Made by a program: the position numbers and the translations under genes
Origin: Dictyoglomota bacterium
Lineage (GTDB): Bacteria; Dictyoglomota; Dictyoglomia; Dictyoglomales; Dictyoglomaceae
NCBI GenBank assembly: GCA_029776735.1
Contig: JAKOUL010000021.1
Location: 1-15,588 of the forward strand
DNA length: 15,588 bases
Direction: 5' to 3'
The notes under the pieces: generated by a model
Told to the model about the DNA's origin: nothing
The model's database searches: none
What the model saw: the letters and a program-made list of their open reading frames with translations, nothing else
Shown here: piece after piece, positions 7,388 through 14,553 of the stretch
Layout of the letters: each line of letters begins with the position of its first letter
Position numbering within the stretch: the stretch's first letter is position 1

Positions 7388-8313
7388 AATCCTAATACCC
7401 CCTTAATATTACTTAAATCTTCAGGTTTTTCAAAAGATAGTATTTTAACTTCTGGAGTTATTTTCTTTATAAGTCCTTGGAGAACCCTACCAGAACCTAC
7501 CTCTACAAAACAATCTATCCCAACTTTAGAAAGAGTATTAACAGTCTCAACCCATCTAACAGGATTTGTAAGTTGCATAAGAAGAATCTCTTTAACTTGA
7601 GTTCCTTTTTCTACAAATTCCAAAGTAGTACTGCTCAAAACCTTAATTTTAGGATCTTTAAAGGAAAAATTCTCCAAAAAATTCTTGAAAGGATCTTCTA
7701 CTTCCTTCATAAGAGGAGAGTGAAATGGACCGCTTATTGAAAGAGGCACTACCCTTTTTACTTTTTCTTTCATCCTCTCATACCATTTCTCAAAGGCAGA
7801 TATTTCTCCCGATAAAACTACCTGATCTGGAGAGTTAAAATTTGAAGTCCATAGATTTTCACCCATTTTTTGAACCTCTATTAAACTTTTTCCTATTTCT
7901 TCTAAATTTCCTCCAAGTACTGCCCACATTCCACCATTTACTTTATTTGCTACCTCTCCCATTATCTCAGCCCTTTTCTGTATAAGTCTTAAACCCTCTT
8001 CAAAATTAAAAACCTTTGCAGAGTAGAAAGCAGAATACTCCCCTAAACTGTGTCCTGCCACATATTCAGGAATTATACCATTACTCGTAAGAAAATCTGA
8101 AAGCATAGCGCTTATTGAAAAAACTGCTGGTTGAGAAACTTTTGTATCTTTTACTAACTCTTCAGGACCTCCTTGTACTTTTTCAATAAAATCTTTGCCA
8201 AGAACTTTTTCAATACTTTTAAAATAACTCTCAAACTCTCTCTTAGCTAAGAAACTTGAATACATACCTACTGATTGAGATCCTTGACCTGGGAAAACAA
8301 AAGCTAATTTCAT
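7381..8313 (-). CDS. fabD: Malonyl-CoA:ACP transacylase (FabD)
   Basis: FabD moves the malonyl group from malonyl-CoA to ACP, supplying the two-carbon donor for every condensation. The 310-residue protein has FPGQGSQ (7-13, oxyanion Gln10), nucleophile Ser89 in GHSLGEY, the malonyl-carboxylate-binding Arg114 (QKRAEIM) and catalytic His198 (SGPFHSPLM), in register with E. coli FabD (Gln11, Ser92, Arg117, His201). Start ATG at 8313 is preceded by GAGGAGA at good spacing. It lies 89 bases after fabH, the widest gap in the fab cluster, and that gap contains a candidate promoter. Its stop overlaps the fabG ATG. Confidence 0.97.
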   Translation of the reverse strand: MKLAFVFPGQGSQSVGMYSSFLAKREFESYFKSIEKVLGKDFIEKVQGGPEELVKDTKVSQPAVFSISAMLSDFLTSNGIIPEYVAGHSLGEYSAFYSAKVFNFEEGLRLIQKRAEIMGEVANKVNGGMWAVLGGNLEEIGKSLIEVQKMGENLWTSNFNSPDQVVLSGEISAFEKWYERMKEKVKRVVPLSISGPFHSPLMKEVEDPFKNFLENFSFKDPKIKVLSSTTLEFVEKGTQVKEILLMQLTNPVRWVETVNTLSKVGIDCFVEVGSGRVLQGLIKKITPEVKILSFEKPEDLSNIKGVLGLC

Positions 8314-8332
8314 GTTTTTCTCTCCTCAATAA

Positions 8333-8360
8333 TTTATAACATTCTCAAAGATCTTATCAA
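8333..8360 (-). promoter_or_regulatory. Candidate sigma-70-type promoter upstream of fabD
   Basis: Minus-strand TTGATA (8360-8355, 5 of 6 to consensus) is separated by 16 bases from TATAAA (8338-8333, 5 of 6). The -10 is preceded by TGT, giving an extended -10 element. Initiation would fall near 8326, right at the fabD ribosome binding site, leaving a leader of only about 13 bases. In AT-rich DNA such matches can arise by chance. The location in the only sizeable gap inside the fab genes favours it as an internal promoter for fabD-fabG-acpP. Confidence 0.45.
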
Positions 8361-8402
8361 TTACTTCCCTTTGTTATCTTAAATATCTTTAACATGAAAT
8401 TT

Positions 8403-9401
8403 TTAAGCATCAAAATCCATTTCTTTCCACCTTAAGATAGCAGAACCCCAGGATAATCCTGCTCCGAAACCTACCAAAGCTAATATATCTTTATCCTTAA
8501 TCTTTTTCTCCAAAATTAACTCTTCAAGAGCAAGCGGTATAGAGGCAGTAGAAGTATTACCATACTTATGAACATTAACAGCTACTTTTTCCATAGGTAT
8601 TCCAAGCTTTTCTGCCCCAGCTTGTATAATCCTTATATTCGCTTGATGAGGAACGAGCCAAGATAAATCTTTAGAAGTAAGACCTACCTTTAAAAGAGCT
8701 TCCTCTGTTACTTCCTCTATAGCTTTTACTGAAAATTTAAAAACCTCTCTTCCATTCATCTTAATATAATGAAGTTTTTTATCAAGTACATCTTGAGAGC
8801 ATGGATACCTGGAACATCCACCCGGAATCTCCAAAAGATTTGCTCCTTTCCCATCAAGATGAAGACTCCAAGAAAGAAGTCCATAATTGTCTCCTACTTC
8901 TTTCAATACTACAGCTCCAGCTCCATCTCCAAAAAGAACACAAGTATTTCTATCCTCCCAATCTATAAATCTTGACATAACTTCTGTACCTACCACCAAA
9001 ACAGTCTTTACATCTCCTGTTCTAATAAATTGAGTTCCAGTAATAAAAGCTGAGACAAAACCTGTACAAGCACTTAAAAGATCAAATCCACCTGCATTTT
9101 TTGCCCCAATTTTATACTGGATTAGTGCAGCCATAGAAGGAAAAATCATTTCTAAAGAGCCAGAAGTAACTATAATTATATCAATATCCTCTGGAGTCAG
9201 TTTTGCCATTTTTATTGCCTTTAACGCAGCCTCAGCCCCAAGGTCAGAAGGATTAACTCCATTTTCTGCAATATGCCTTTCTTTTATTCCAGTCCTCGTG
9301 GAGATCCATTCATCAGAAGTATCCACCATTTTCTCCAAATCAAAGTTAGTAAGAACCTTCGTAGGAACTGCGGTCCCAATTCCTACTATTCCAACTCCCA
9401 T
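8403..9401 (-). CDS. fabH: Beta-ketoacyl-ACP synthase III (FabH)
   Basis: FabH starts fatty acid synthesis by condensing an acyl-CoA primer (acetyl-CoA or branched primers) with malonyl-ACP. The 332-residue protein has the Cys-His-Asn triad: Cys112 (LLSACTGFVSA), His252 (LVPHQANIRII) and Asn282 (KYGNTSTASIP). It also has the N-terminal DEWISTRTGIKERHI and C-terminal GFGAGLSWGSAIL characteristic of the family. The segment before the active site (SLEMIFPSMAALIQ) departs from the common FPSTAC form, so primer preference cannot be read directly. ATG at 9401 follows AGGAG by 7 bases. The gene comes 22 bases after rpmF with no plsX between them, unlike the usual order. Neighbouring branched-chain amino acid transport would suit iso/anteiso primers, but that is only a suggestion. 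Confidence 0.96.
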   Translation of the reverse strand: MGVGIVGIGTAVPTKVLTNFDLEKMVDTSDEWISTRTGIKERHIAENGVNPSDLGAEAALKAIKMAKLTPEDIDIIIVTSGSLEMIFPSMAALIQYKIGAKNAGGFDLLSACTGFVSAFITGTQFIRTGDVKTVLVVGTEVMSRFIDWEDRNTCVLFGDGAGAVVLKEVGDNYGLLSWSLHLDGKGANLLEIPGGCSRYPCSQDVLDKKLHYIKMNGREVFKFSVKAIEEVTEEALLKVGLTSKDLSWLVPHQANIRIIQAGAEKLGIPMEKVAVNVHKYGNTSTASIPLALEELILEKKIKDKDILALVGFGAGLSWGSAILRWKEMDFDA

Positions 9402-9423
9402 AATTGCACTCCTAAAATACTGC

Positions 9424-9618
9424 CTAAGTTTTTTCTTTTTTCTCTTTTACTGGAAGTACACTTCTTCCATCGTAATATCCACAAAAAGGACAAACTCTAT
9501 GAGGAAGAATCATCTTGTGGCAGTGAGAACACTCCACTAAGGTAGTCTCACTTAATTTATATCTTGCCCATCTTCTATCTCTCCGAGTTGTAGAACTTTT
9601 TTTCTTTGGAACTCCCAT
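9424..9618 (-). CDS. rpmF: 50S ribosomal protein L32, zinc-binding form
   Basis: L32 is a small protein of the large ribosomal subunit. The 64-residue protein starts MGVPKKKSSTTRRDRRWARY, the typical N-terminus, and carries two CxxC pairs (Cys30/Cys33 in ECSHCHK and Cys43/Cys46 in RVCPFCGYYDG), so it is the zinc-ribbon (C+) version. The C-terminus is lysine-rich. The ribosome binding site GGGAGG lies 9 bases before the ATG inside the final codons of yceD, with only 2 bases between the two genes. This close yceD-rpmF pairing is widely conserved. Confidence 0.97.
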   Translation of the reverse strand: MGVPKKKSSTTRRDRRWARYKLSETTLVECSHCHKMILPHRVCPFCGYYDGRSVLPVKEKKEKT

Positions 9619-9620
9619 TT

Positions 9621-10157
9621 TTATTTTCCTCCCTTTTTATCTAATAACTTTTTAAGAGGCTCCCATCTTGGATCAACTCTATTTTCCTTAGAACATTCAC
9701 ACGGTCCTAAATTGAGATCATGTCCACACACAGGACATAATCCTTTACAATCAGGACGGCAGAGTGGCTTAACTGGCAAAGAAAGTCTTATATTCTCTTC
9801 TACCAATGGATCCAAAAACAAACTTTCTTTCTCTAAAACAAATTTAAAATCATCTTCTTGAAGCCTAATTACCTCTCCAGAACTTATCACTCTTTGCATT
9901 GGAGCATTCCAAAGATAGGTTTCTTCTATCTTTGTTGTAAGGTTATAAGGAAATTCTCTAAGACATCTGCTACATACAAGCTGAATTTTAGTCTTAAAAC
10001 CACCTTTCACAAGAACCTCTTTTCCAAGATTGGTTAATTTTAACTTTATATGTACTGGCTCTAAAAAAAATAGATCCGAAAAATGAGGAATAAAATCTTC
10101 CTCAAAAAAAAACTCTTTCCCTACCTCAGAAAAAAGATCTGAAAGATAAATTTCCAC
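9621..10157 (-). CDS. yceD: YceD/DUF177 family protein
   Basis: DUF177 proteins are found next to rpmF in many bacteria and their plant relatives are implicated in 23S rRNA accumulation; the precise biochemical role is not settled. The 178-residue protein has the family core CSRCL (62-66) followed by an EETYLW strand, then ENIRLSLPVKPLC and the cysteine-rich segment CRPDCKGLCPVCG (133-145) plus CEC (153-155), ending with DPRWEPLKKLL (162-172). The eight cysteines suggest metal binding. The start is GTG at 10157 (GAGG 9 bases upstream), 16 bases after the ackA stop. The name yceD comes from family and context, not from a known enzymatic activity. Confidence 0.92.
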   Translation of the reverse strand: MEIYLSDLFSEVGKEFFFEEDFIPHFSDLFFLEPVHIKLKLTNLGKEVLVKGGFKTKIQLVCSRCLREFPYNLTTKIEETYLWNAPMQRVISSGEVIRLQEDDFKFVLEKESLFLDPLVEENIRLSLPVKPLCRPDCKGLCPVCGHDLNLGPCECSKENRVDPRWEPLKKLLDKKGGK

Positions 10158-10173
10158 TTAAATCACCCTCTTT

Positions 10174-11370
10174 TTAGTTCTTAACAAGCCTCAAGGTCTC
10201 TCTGGCAATCATTAATTCCTCATTAGTGGGAATTACCCACACCTCAACCTTAGAGTCTGGAGTACTTATCTTCATTTCTTCACCTTTAACTTCATTTTTA
10301 TCTAAATCAAGTTTTATCCCAAGATGTTCCATATTCTCACAAACCATTCTTCTAATGATAGGAGATCTTTCTCCCACACCCGCAGTAAATACTAAAGCAT
10401 CAAGACCTCCAAGAATAGCATAGTAAGCACCTATATACTTCTTTACTCTATAAGAGAATATCTTGAGAGCAATTTGTGCCCTCTCATGTCCCTTTTCTGC
10501 AGCCTCCTCCACATCTCTAAAGTCACTGGAAATTCCAGAGATAGCTAAAATTCCGCTCTTCTTGTTAAGAATATCATTCATCTCCTTTGGAGATATCGGC
10601 TCTTTTTCCATCATTGTCAATGGAATTGAAGGATCAATATCCCCACATCTTGTTCCCATTACAAGTCCTTCAAGAGGCGTATATCCCATACTTGTATCTA
10701 TTGATTTCCCATCTTTAATAGCCGTAACACTTGCCCCATTCCCTAAATGGCAAGTAATTATCTTTAATTTCTCCACAGGTCTTCCCATAAGCTCAGCTAA
10801 TCTTCTTGAAACATAATAATGAGAAGTACCATGAGCACCATATCTTCTTATTTTATATTTCTCATACCATTCATAAGGAAGAGCATATAAATATGCTTCC
10901 TTAGGCATAGTCTGATGAAAAGATGTATCAAAAACCATTACTTGAGGAACATTTGGAATCAAAGATAAACAAGCATCAATTCCCTGAATATGATATGGAT
11001 TGTGCAGTGGTGCAAAATTCACACATTCTTTAAACTTCTCGTAAGTTTCTTCATTAACAACTGTAGCTTCAAGAAAACCTTCACCACCATTTACTATTCT
11101 ATGTCCCACTGCATCAATTTCAGAGAGAGAGTTTAATATTCCATCATTTTTATCTACGAGAAGTTTAAAAATTTCCTCAATAGCTCTTTTGTGAGATGGA
11201 AGAGGAATCTCAAAAATCTTCTTTGATTGCGATCCCTTCTGATGAGATATATAGGACCCACTTATACCAACTCTTTCTGCAAGCCCCTTCGCTAACACTT
11301 TTTCGTCTTTCATATCAAAAACTTGATACTTTACAGAAGAACTACCACAATTTAGAACAAGTATCTTCAT
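10174..11370 (-). CDS. ackA: Acetate kinase
   Basis: AckA interconverts acetyl phosphate plus ADP with acetate plus ATP, the substrate-level phosphorylation step of acetate fermentation. The 398-residue protein keeps every key residue at the same number as Methanosarcina thermophila AckA: Asn7, Arg91, His123, Asp148, His180, Asn211, Arg241 and Glu384. Recognisable motifs are LNCGSSSVKY, VFDTSFHQTMP, RRYGAHGTSH, CHLGNGAS, MGTRCGDIDP and PTNEELMIAR. ATG at 11370 has GGAGG 5 bases upstream and a good promoter about 37 bases above. No pta lies in the window. Propionate or butyrate kinase is less likely given the exact residue match and length. Confidence 0.98.
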   Translation of the reverse strand: MKILVLNCGSSSVKYQVFDMKDEKVLAKGLAERVGISGSYISHQKGSQSKKIFEIPLPSHKRAIEEIFKLLVDKNDGILNSLSEIDAVGHRIVNGGEGFLEATVVNEETYEKFKECVNFAPLHNPYHIQGIDACLSLIPNVPQVMVFDTSFHQTMPKEAYLYALPYEWYEKYKIRRYGAHGTSHYYVSRRLAELMGRPVEKLKIITCHLGNGASVTAIKDGKSIDTSMGYTPLEGLVMGTRCGDIDPSIPLTMMEKEPISPKEMNDILNKKSGILAISGISSDFRDVEEAAEKGHERAQIALKIFSYRVKKYIGAYYAILGGLDALVFTAGVGERSPIIRRMVCENMEHLGIKLDLDKNEVKGEEMKISTPDSKVEVWVIPTNEELMIARETLRLVKN

Positions 11371-11406
11371 AGCTACCTCCTTTTCTTCTTTGAAAATTCT
11401 CAGGTA

Positions 11407-11435
11407 ATTATACTATGATGAGGTTTATTTCACAA
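11407..11435 (-). promoter_or_regulatory. Sigma-70-type promoter for the ackA-fab-rnc-smc-ftsY unit
   Basis: On the minus strand a perfect TATAAT (11412-11407) is preceded at the ideal 17-base spacing by TTGTGA (11435-11430, 4 of 6 to TTGACA). Initiation is expected near 11400, giving a leader of about 30 bases with the strong ackA ribosome binding site. It lies in the 85-base gap between the CBS-ACT gene and ackA, where a new transcription unit is expected. Confidence 0.65.
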
Positions 11436-11455
11436 GATTTAACAAATCGTATAAA

Positions 11456-12097
11456 TCAAATTTTTCTTATGTGCTCTACAGATACGTTATTTCTTCTAAA
11501 TATTTCGTTAACAAGAGCGAAATCTTCTGTCTCTAATCTTAACACAAGAAAGCCATAATCTTCACTTTCAGCAGGAAAAGTTGCCATACTCATAATATTT
11601 ATACCCCTTTCTGCCATAAGATTTACTACTTTTGCTATCTCTCCCGGCGTATTTTTAATCCTTAACATGTATCTAAGCCCTCTCTTACCTTCCCCTAACA
11701 TTTCAATAAAAGCTCTAAATATATCACTTTCAGTAATTATTCCAACTACCTTTCCTTCTTCTATAACAGGAAGAGCACTTACCTTATTATTTTTCATTAT
11801 TAAAGCCGCTTCCTCTATAGGAGCGTCTGCATCTACTGTGATAGGATTAGAAGTCATAGCCTCTTTTACTTTTAACTTCTCTAATAGATAATTTATCTCA
11901 AAAATACTAAGAGAAGTTGCTCGGGATGGAGAAACAGATCTTAGATCTCTCTCCGTAACAATACCTACAAGTTTTCCTTTATCTATTACCAAAAGTCTTC
12001 TAACCTGAGAATTTTGCATTATCTTCCACGCTTCAAGAATAGAAGTATCAGGAGAAACACTAATAGGATCTTTTGTCATTCGCATTTTTACAAGCAT
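11456..12097 (-). CDS. CBS-CBS-ACT domain protein (AcuB-like regulator)
   Basis: The 213-residue soluble protein has two CBS motifs (about 6-54 and 79-131) and a C-terminal ACT domain (about 141-213). Both CBS motifs end in the nucleotide-ribose signature, GIVTERD (Thr48, Asp51) and GIITESD (Thr122, Asp125), so a Bateman module that binds adenine nucleotides is likely. The ACT part (LRIKNTPGEIAKVVNLMAERGINI) resembles amino-acid-sensing ACT domains. This architecture matches AcuB-type proteins, whose molecular role is poorly known. It has no DNA-binding or enzymatic domain. The ATG at 12097 is 7 bases after livF, with a G-run about 11 bases upstream, so it belongs to the transporter operon. 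Sensing of energy state plus an amino acid is inference. Confidence 0.85.
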   Translation of the reverse strand: MLVKMRMTKDPISVSPDTSILEAWKIMQNSQVRRLLVIDKGKLVGIVTERDLRSVSPSRATSLSIFEINYLLEKLKVKEAMTSNPITVDADAPIEEAALIMKNNKVSALPVIEEGKVVGIITESDIFRAFIEMLGEGKRGLRYMLRIKNTPGEIAKVVNLMAERGINIMSMATFPAESEDYGFLVLRLETEDFALVNEIFRRNNVSVEHIRKI

Positions 12098-12104
12098 AAT
12101 AAAA

Positions 12105-12809
12105 TTAACCCCCTAAATAAGCTTTCTTTACCATCTCATTATTAATAATCTCTTCTGTGGGACCTGAAAGAACAATTTTCCCTGTTTCCATCACATAAAC
12201 CCTATGAGCAATAGAAAACGCCATATTAGCATTTTGTTCCACCAGTAATAAGGTTCTTTTTTCTTCATTAATCTTCTTCAACACCTCAAAAATCTCTTGT
12301 ACGAGAAGAGGAGCAAGCCCCATAGATGGCTCATCCAAAAGAAGAAGCCTTGCATTGGACATTAAAGCTCTACCTATGGCAAGCATTTGCTGTTCTCCGC
12401 CACTAAGAGTACCTGCAAGCTGTCTCTCTCTTTCTTTTAAACGAGGAAAAAGAGAATAAACAAATTCAAAATTATTTTGTATCATACCCCTACTTTTCAA
12501 AAGATAAGCCCCCATTTCAAGATTCTCTTTTACGGTCATGTTAGAAAATACTCTCCTTCCCTCGGGCGCATGTGCTATACCCAAAGATGCTACCTTATTA
12601 GAAGATAGTTTCCTTAGATTTATTTCATAGAAATAAAGATCTCCTTCAACTATAGGCACAAGATTAAAAATAGAACGTAAGGTAGTAGTCTTACCTGCAC
12701 CATTTGCCCCAATTAGAGCTACGACTTCACCTTCTTTTACCTCTATATCAATTCCCTGTAAAGCTTTTATTCCTCCATAATGAACATGAAGGTCTTTAAT
12801 GGATAACAC
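12105..12809 (-). CDS. livF: Branched-chain amino acid ABC transporter ATPase LivF
   Basis: LivF is one of the two cytoplasmic ATPases that power HAAT-family amino acid import. The 234-residue protein has Walker A GANGAGKTT (34-42), signature LSGGEQQ (135-141), Walker B LLLLDEP with catalytic Glu160, and the family's LLVEQNA, where Gln192 replaces the usual H-loop His, as is normal for LivF. The tail KKAYLGG is typical. The start is GTG at 12809, chosen because GGAGG lies 6 bases upstream. It overlaps the end of livG by 14 bases. The substrate could be another amide or amino acid, since HAAT ATPases look alike (for example urea UrtE), but no urea context is seen. Confidence 0.93.
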   Translation of the reverse strand: MLSIKDLHVHYGGIKALQGIDIEVKEGEVVALIGANGAGKTTTLRSIFNLVPIVEGDLYFYEINLRKLSSNKVASLGIAHAPEGRRVFSNMTVKENLEMGAYLLKSRGMIQNNFEFVYSLFPRLKERERQLAGTLSGGEQQMLAIGRALMSNARLLLLDEPSMGLAPLLVQEIFEVLKKINEEKRTLLLVEQNANMAFSIAHRVYVMETGKIVLSGPTEEIINNEMVKKAYLGG

Positions 12810-13575
12810 TTCTTACCTCCCCACCTAAATAAGCTTCAATTACTTTAGGATCATTCTTAACTTCTTCGGGAGATCCTTCTGCAATTTTCATTCCAAAATC
12901 AAGCACAATTATTCTCTCGCATATATCCATAACCACTTCCATATGATGCTCTATAAGAAGTATAGTAAGATTAAACTTATCGCGAATAACAGAGATAAGA
13001 TTTATTAATTCTAAAGACTCATTTAAACTCATTCCTGCAGCAGGCTCATCTAAAAGGAGAAGTTTAGGCTCTGTAGCTATAGCTCTTGCAATTTCAAGCT
13101 TTCTTTGTTCACCATATGGAAGATTCTTTGCAATCTCGTTTTTCCTTTTGTATAGTCCAAAAAAATCAAGGAGTTCTTCTGCTTTTTCCAGTTGTATACT
13201 CTCTTCCTTTAAGAATTGCTTAGTAGAAAGCAAAACTTTCAAAAGAGGAACTTTATAACCCTTATGCATTGCTATCATAATATTTTGTGAAACTGTTAGT
13301 TCTTTAAAAAGTCTTGGATTTTGGAAAGTTCTTGCAATACCAAGTTTGGTAATCTGATAAGGTTTAAGTCCTACAATATTTTCACCATTAAAAATTATAC
13401 TTCCCTTTAAAGGTAAATAAAATCCTGTGATAAGATTAAAAACAGTGGTCTTACCTGCACCATTAGGACCTATTATTCCTAAAATCTCGTTTTTTTCAAC
13501 TGAAAAGCTCAAGTCTGACACTGCCATTAATCCACCAAAAGCACAAGATAGATTTTTTATTTCTAAAATGCTCAT
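12796..13575 (-). CDS. livG: Branched-chain amino acid ABC transporter ATPase LivG
   Basis: LivG is the second ATPase of the transporter. The 259-residue protein shows Walker A GPNGAGKT (36-43), the LivG-type Q-loop region ARTFQNPRLF, a variant signature LPYGEQRK (152-159) instead of LSGGQ, which is usual for LivG, Walker B LLLLDEP (172-178, Glu177) and H-loop LLIEHHMEVVMDICERI (His210). It ends EAYLGGEVRSVIH, with livF starting inside these last codons. ATG at 13575 follows livM after 3 bases, with AAAGGA 7 bases upstream formed by the end of livM. Confidence 0.93.
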   Translation of the reverse strand: MSILEIKNLSCAFGGLMAVSDLSFSVEKNEILGIIGPNGAGKTTVFNLITGFYLPLKGSIIFNGENIVGLKPYQITKLGIARTFQNPRLFKELTVSQNIMIAMHKGYKVPLLKVLLSTKQFLKEESIQLEKAEELLDFFGLYKRKNEIAKNLPYGEQRKLEIARAIATEPKLLLLDEPAAGMSLNESLELINLISVIRDKFNLTILLIEHHMEVVMDICERIIVLDFGMKIAEGSPEEVKNDPKVIEAYLGGEVRSVIH

Positions 13576-13578
13576 TAT

Positions 13579-14553
13579 TTATTCCTTTCGTTTTTGAAAA
13601 AACTTAGTTAATCTATAAAAAGATAATTCTTTATTTCCCATAATTCCTGATGGACGCACTAACATAAGAATTATTAAGGTTAAAGAATAAATAATAAGTC
13701 TCAATTGTGCAAATCCTCTAAGAGCTTCAGGAAGTATTGTAAGAATAAAAGCACCAATTACTGAGCCAGTTATACTTCCAAGACCGCCAAGAACTACCAT
13801 TAAAAGAATTTCAATAGATCTCATAAAAGTAAAACTGCTGGGATGAAGCATCATAAGATAATGAGCAAACAATCCTCCTGCTACACCAGCAAAAAAAGCT
13901 CCTATAGAAAAGGCAAGTACTTTATAATATGTAGTATTTATACCCGTACTTTCAGAAGCTGTCTCATCTTCTCTTATGGATACTATTGCTCTTCCATGAG
14001 AAGAATGTATCAATCTAAAGATCATAATGAAACAAATAAAAGCCCAAAAGGCAACCCATGTTATATCTGTAAGTTTTGGAATTCCTGGGAATCCCCTTGG
14101 ACCTCCTACTACATCTAAATTTAAAATAAAGACTCTTATTATTTCTCCAAGTCCTAACGTCGCAATAGCGAGATAATCTCCCTTAAGCCTTAAAGTAGGA
14201 ATTCCAATTAAGATACCTAAGATAGCAGCAAAAAGTCCTCCTAAAATTAAAAAAACAAAAAATACAATTCCCTGAGCTAAACCCCTTGGCAAAAAAGACA
14301 ATAGCCTTAATAGATTCTCTCCTTGATAAACACTTAAAGCAGCACTGAAATATCCCCCAGCTGCCATAAACCCTGCATGTCCTAAGGAAAACTGTCCTGT
14401 AAATCCATTAATTAAGTTTAAGCTCATAGCAAGTATGGAATTTATGCCGAAAAAAACAAAAATCTGGTAGAGATATGGATCTAAGTTTTTACTTAACTCA
14501 GCTAATATCAATAATATTACTAAACCTATTATAGTAAGAATATTTTTTTTCAT
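13579..14553 (-). CDS. livM: Branched-chain amino acid ABC transporter permease LivM
   Basis: LivM is one of the two membrane subunits forming the import channel. The 324-residue protein is strongly hydrophobic, with about eight to ten predicted membrane segments. It carries the family marks NGFTGQFSLGHAGFMAAGGY near residue 50, LRLKGDYLAIATLGLGEI near 125-145, and GGLGSITGSVIGAF near 265, the ATPase-contact region, followed by LILMLVRPSGIMG. A basic cytoplasmic tail ends QKRKE. The ATG at 14553 overlaps the livH stop as ATGA, with AGGG/AAAGGT just upstream, so the two permeases are translationally coupled. Confidence 0.93.
   Translation of the reverse strand: MKKNILTIIGLVILLILAELSKNLDPYLYQIFVFFGINSILAMSLNLINGFTGQFSLGHAGFMAAGGYFSAALSVYQGENLLRLLSFLPRGLAQGIVFFVFLILGGLFAAILGILIGIPTLRLKGDYLAIATLGLGEIIRVFILNLDVVGGPRGFPGIPKLTDITWVAFWAFICFIMIFRLIHSSHGRAIVSIREDETASESTGINTTYYKVLAFSIGAFFAGVAGGLFAHYLMMLHPSSFTFMRSIEILLMVVLGGLGSITGSVIGAFILTILPEALRGFAQLRLIIYSLTLIILMLVRPSGIMGNKELSFYRLTKFFQKRKE

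Noticed and set aside
11436..11457. Inverted repeat GATTTA...TAAATC at the end of the CBS-ACT gene as a terminator
   Set aside because: The stem is only 6 A/T-rich pairs with a 10-base loop, no U-tract follows, and it abuts the ackA -35 region.
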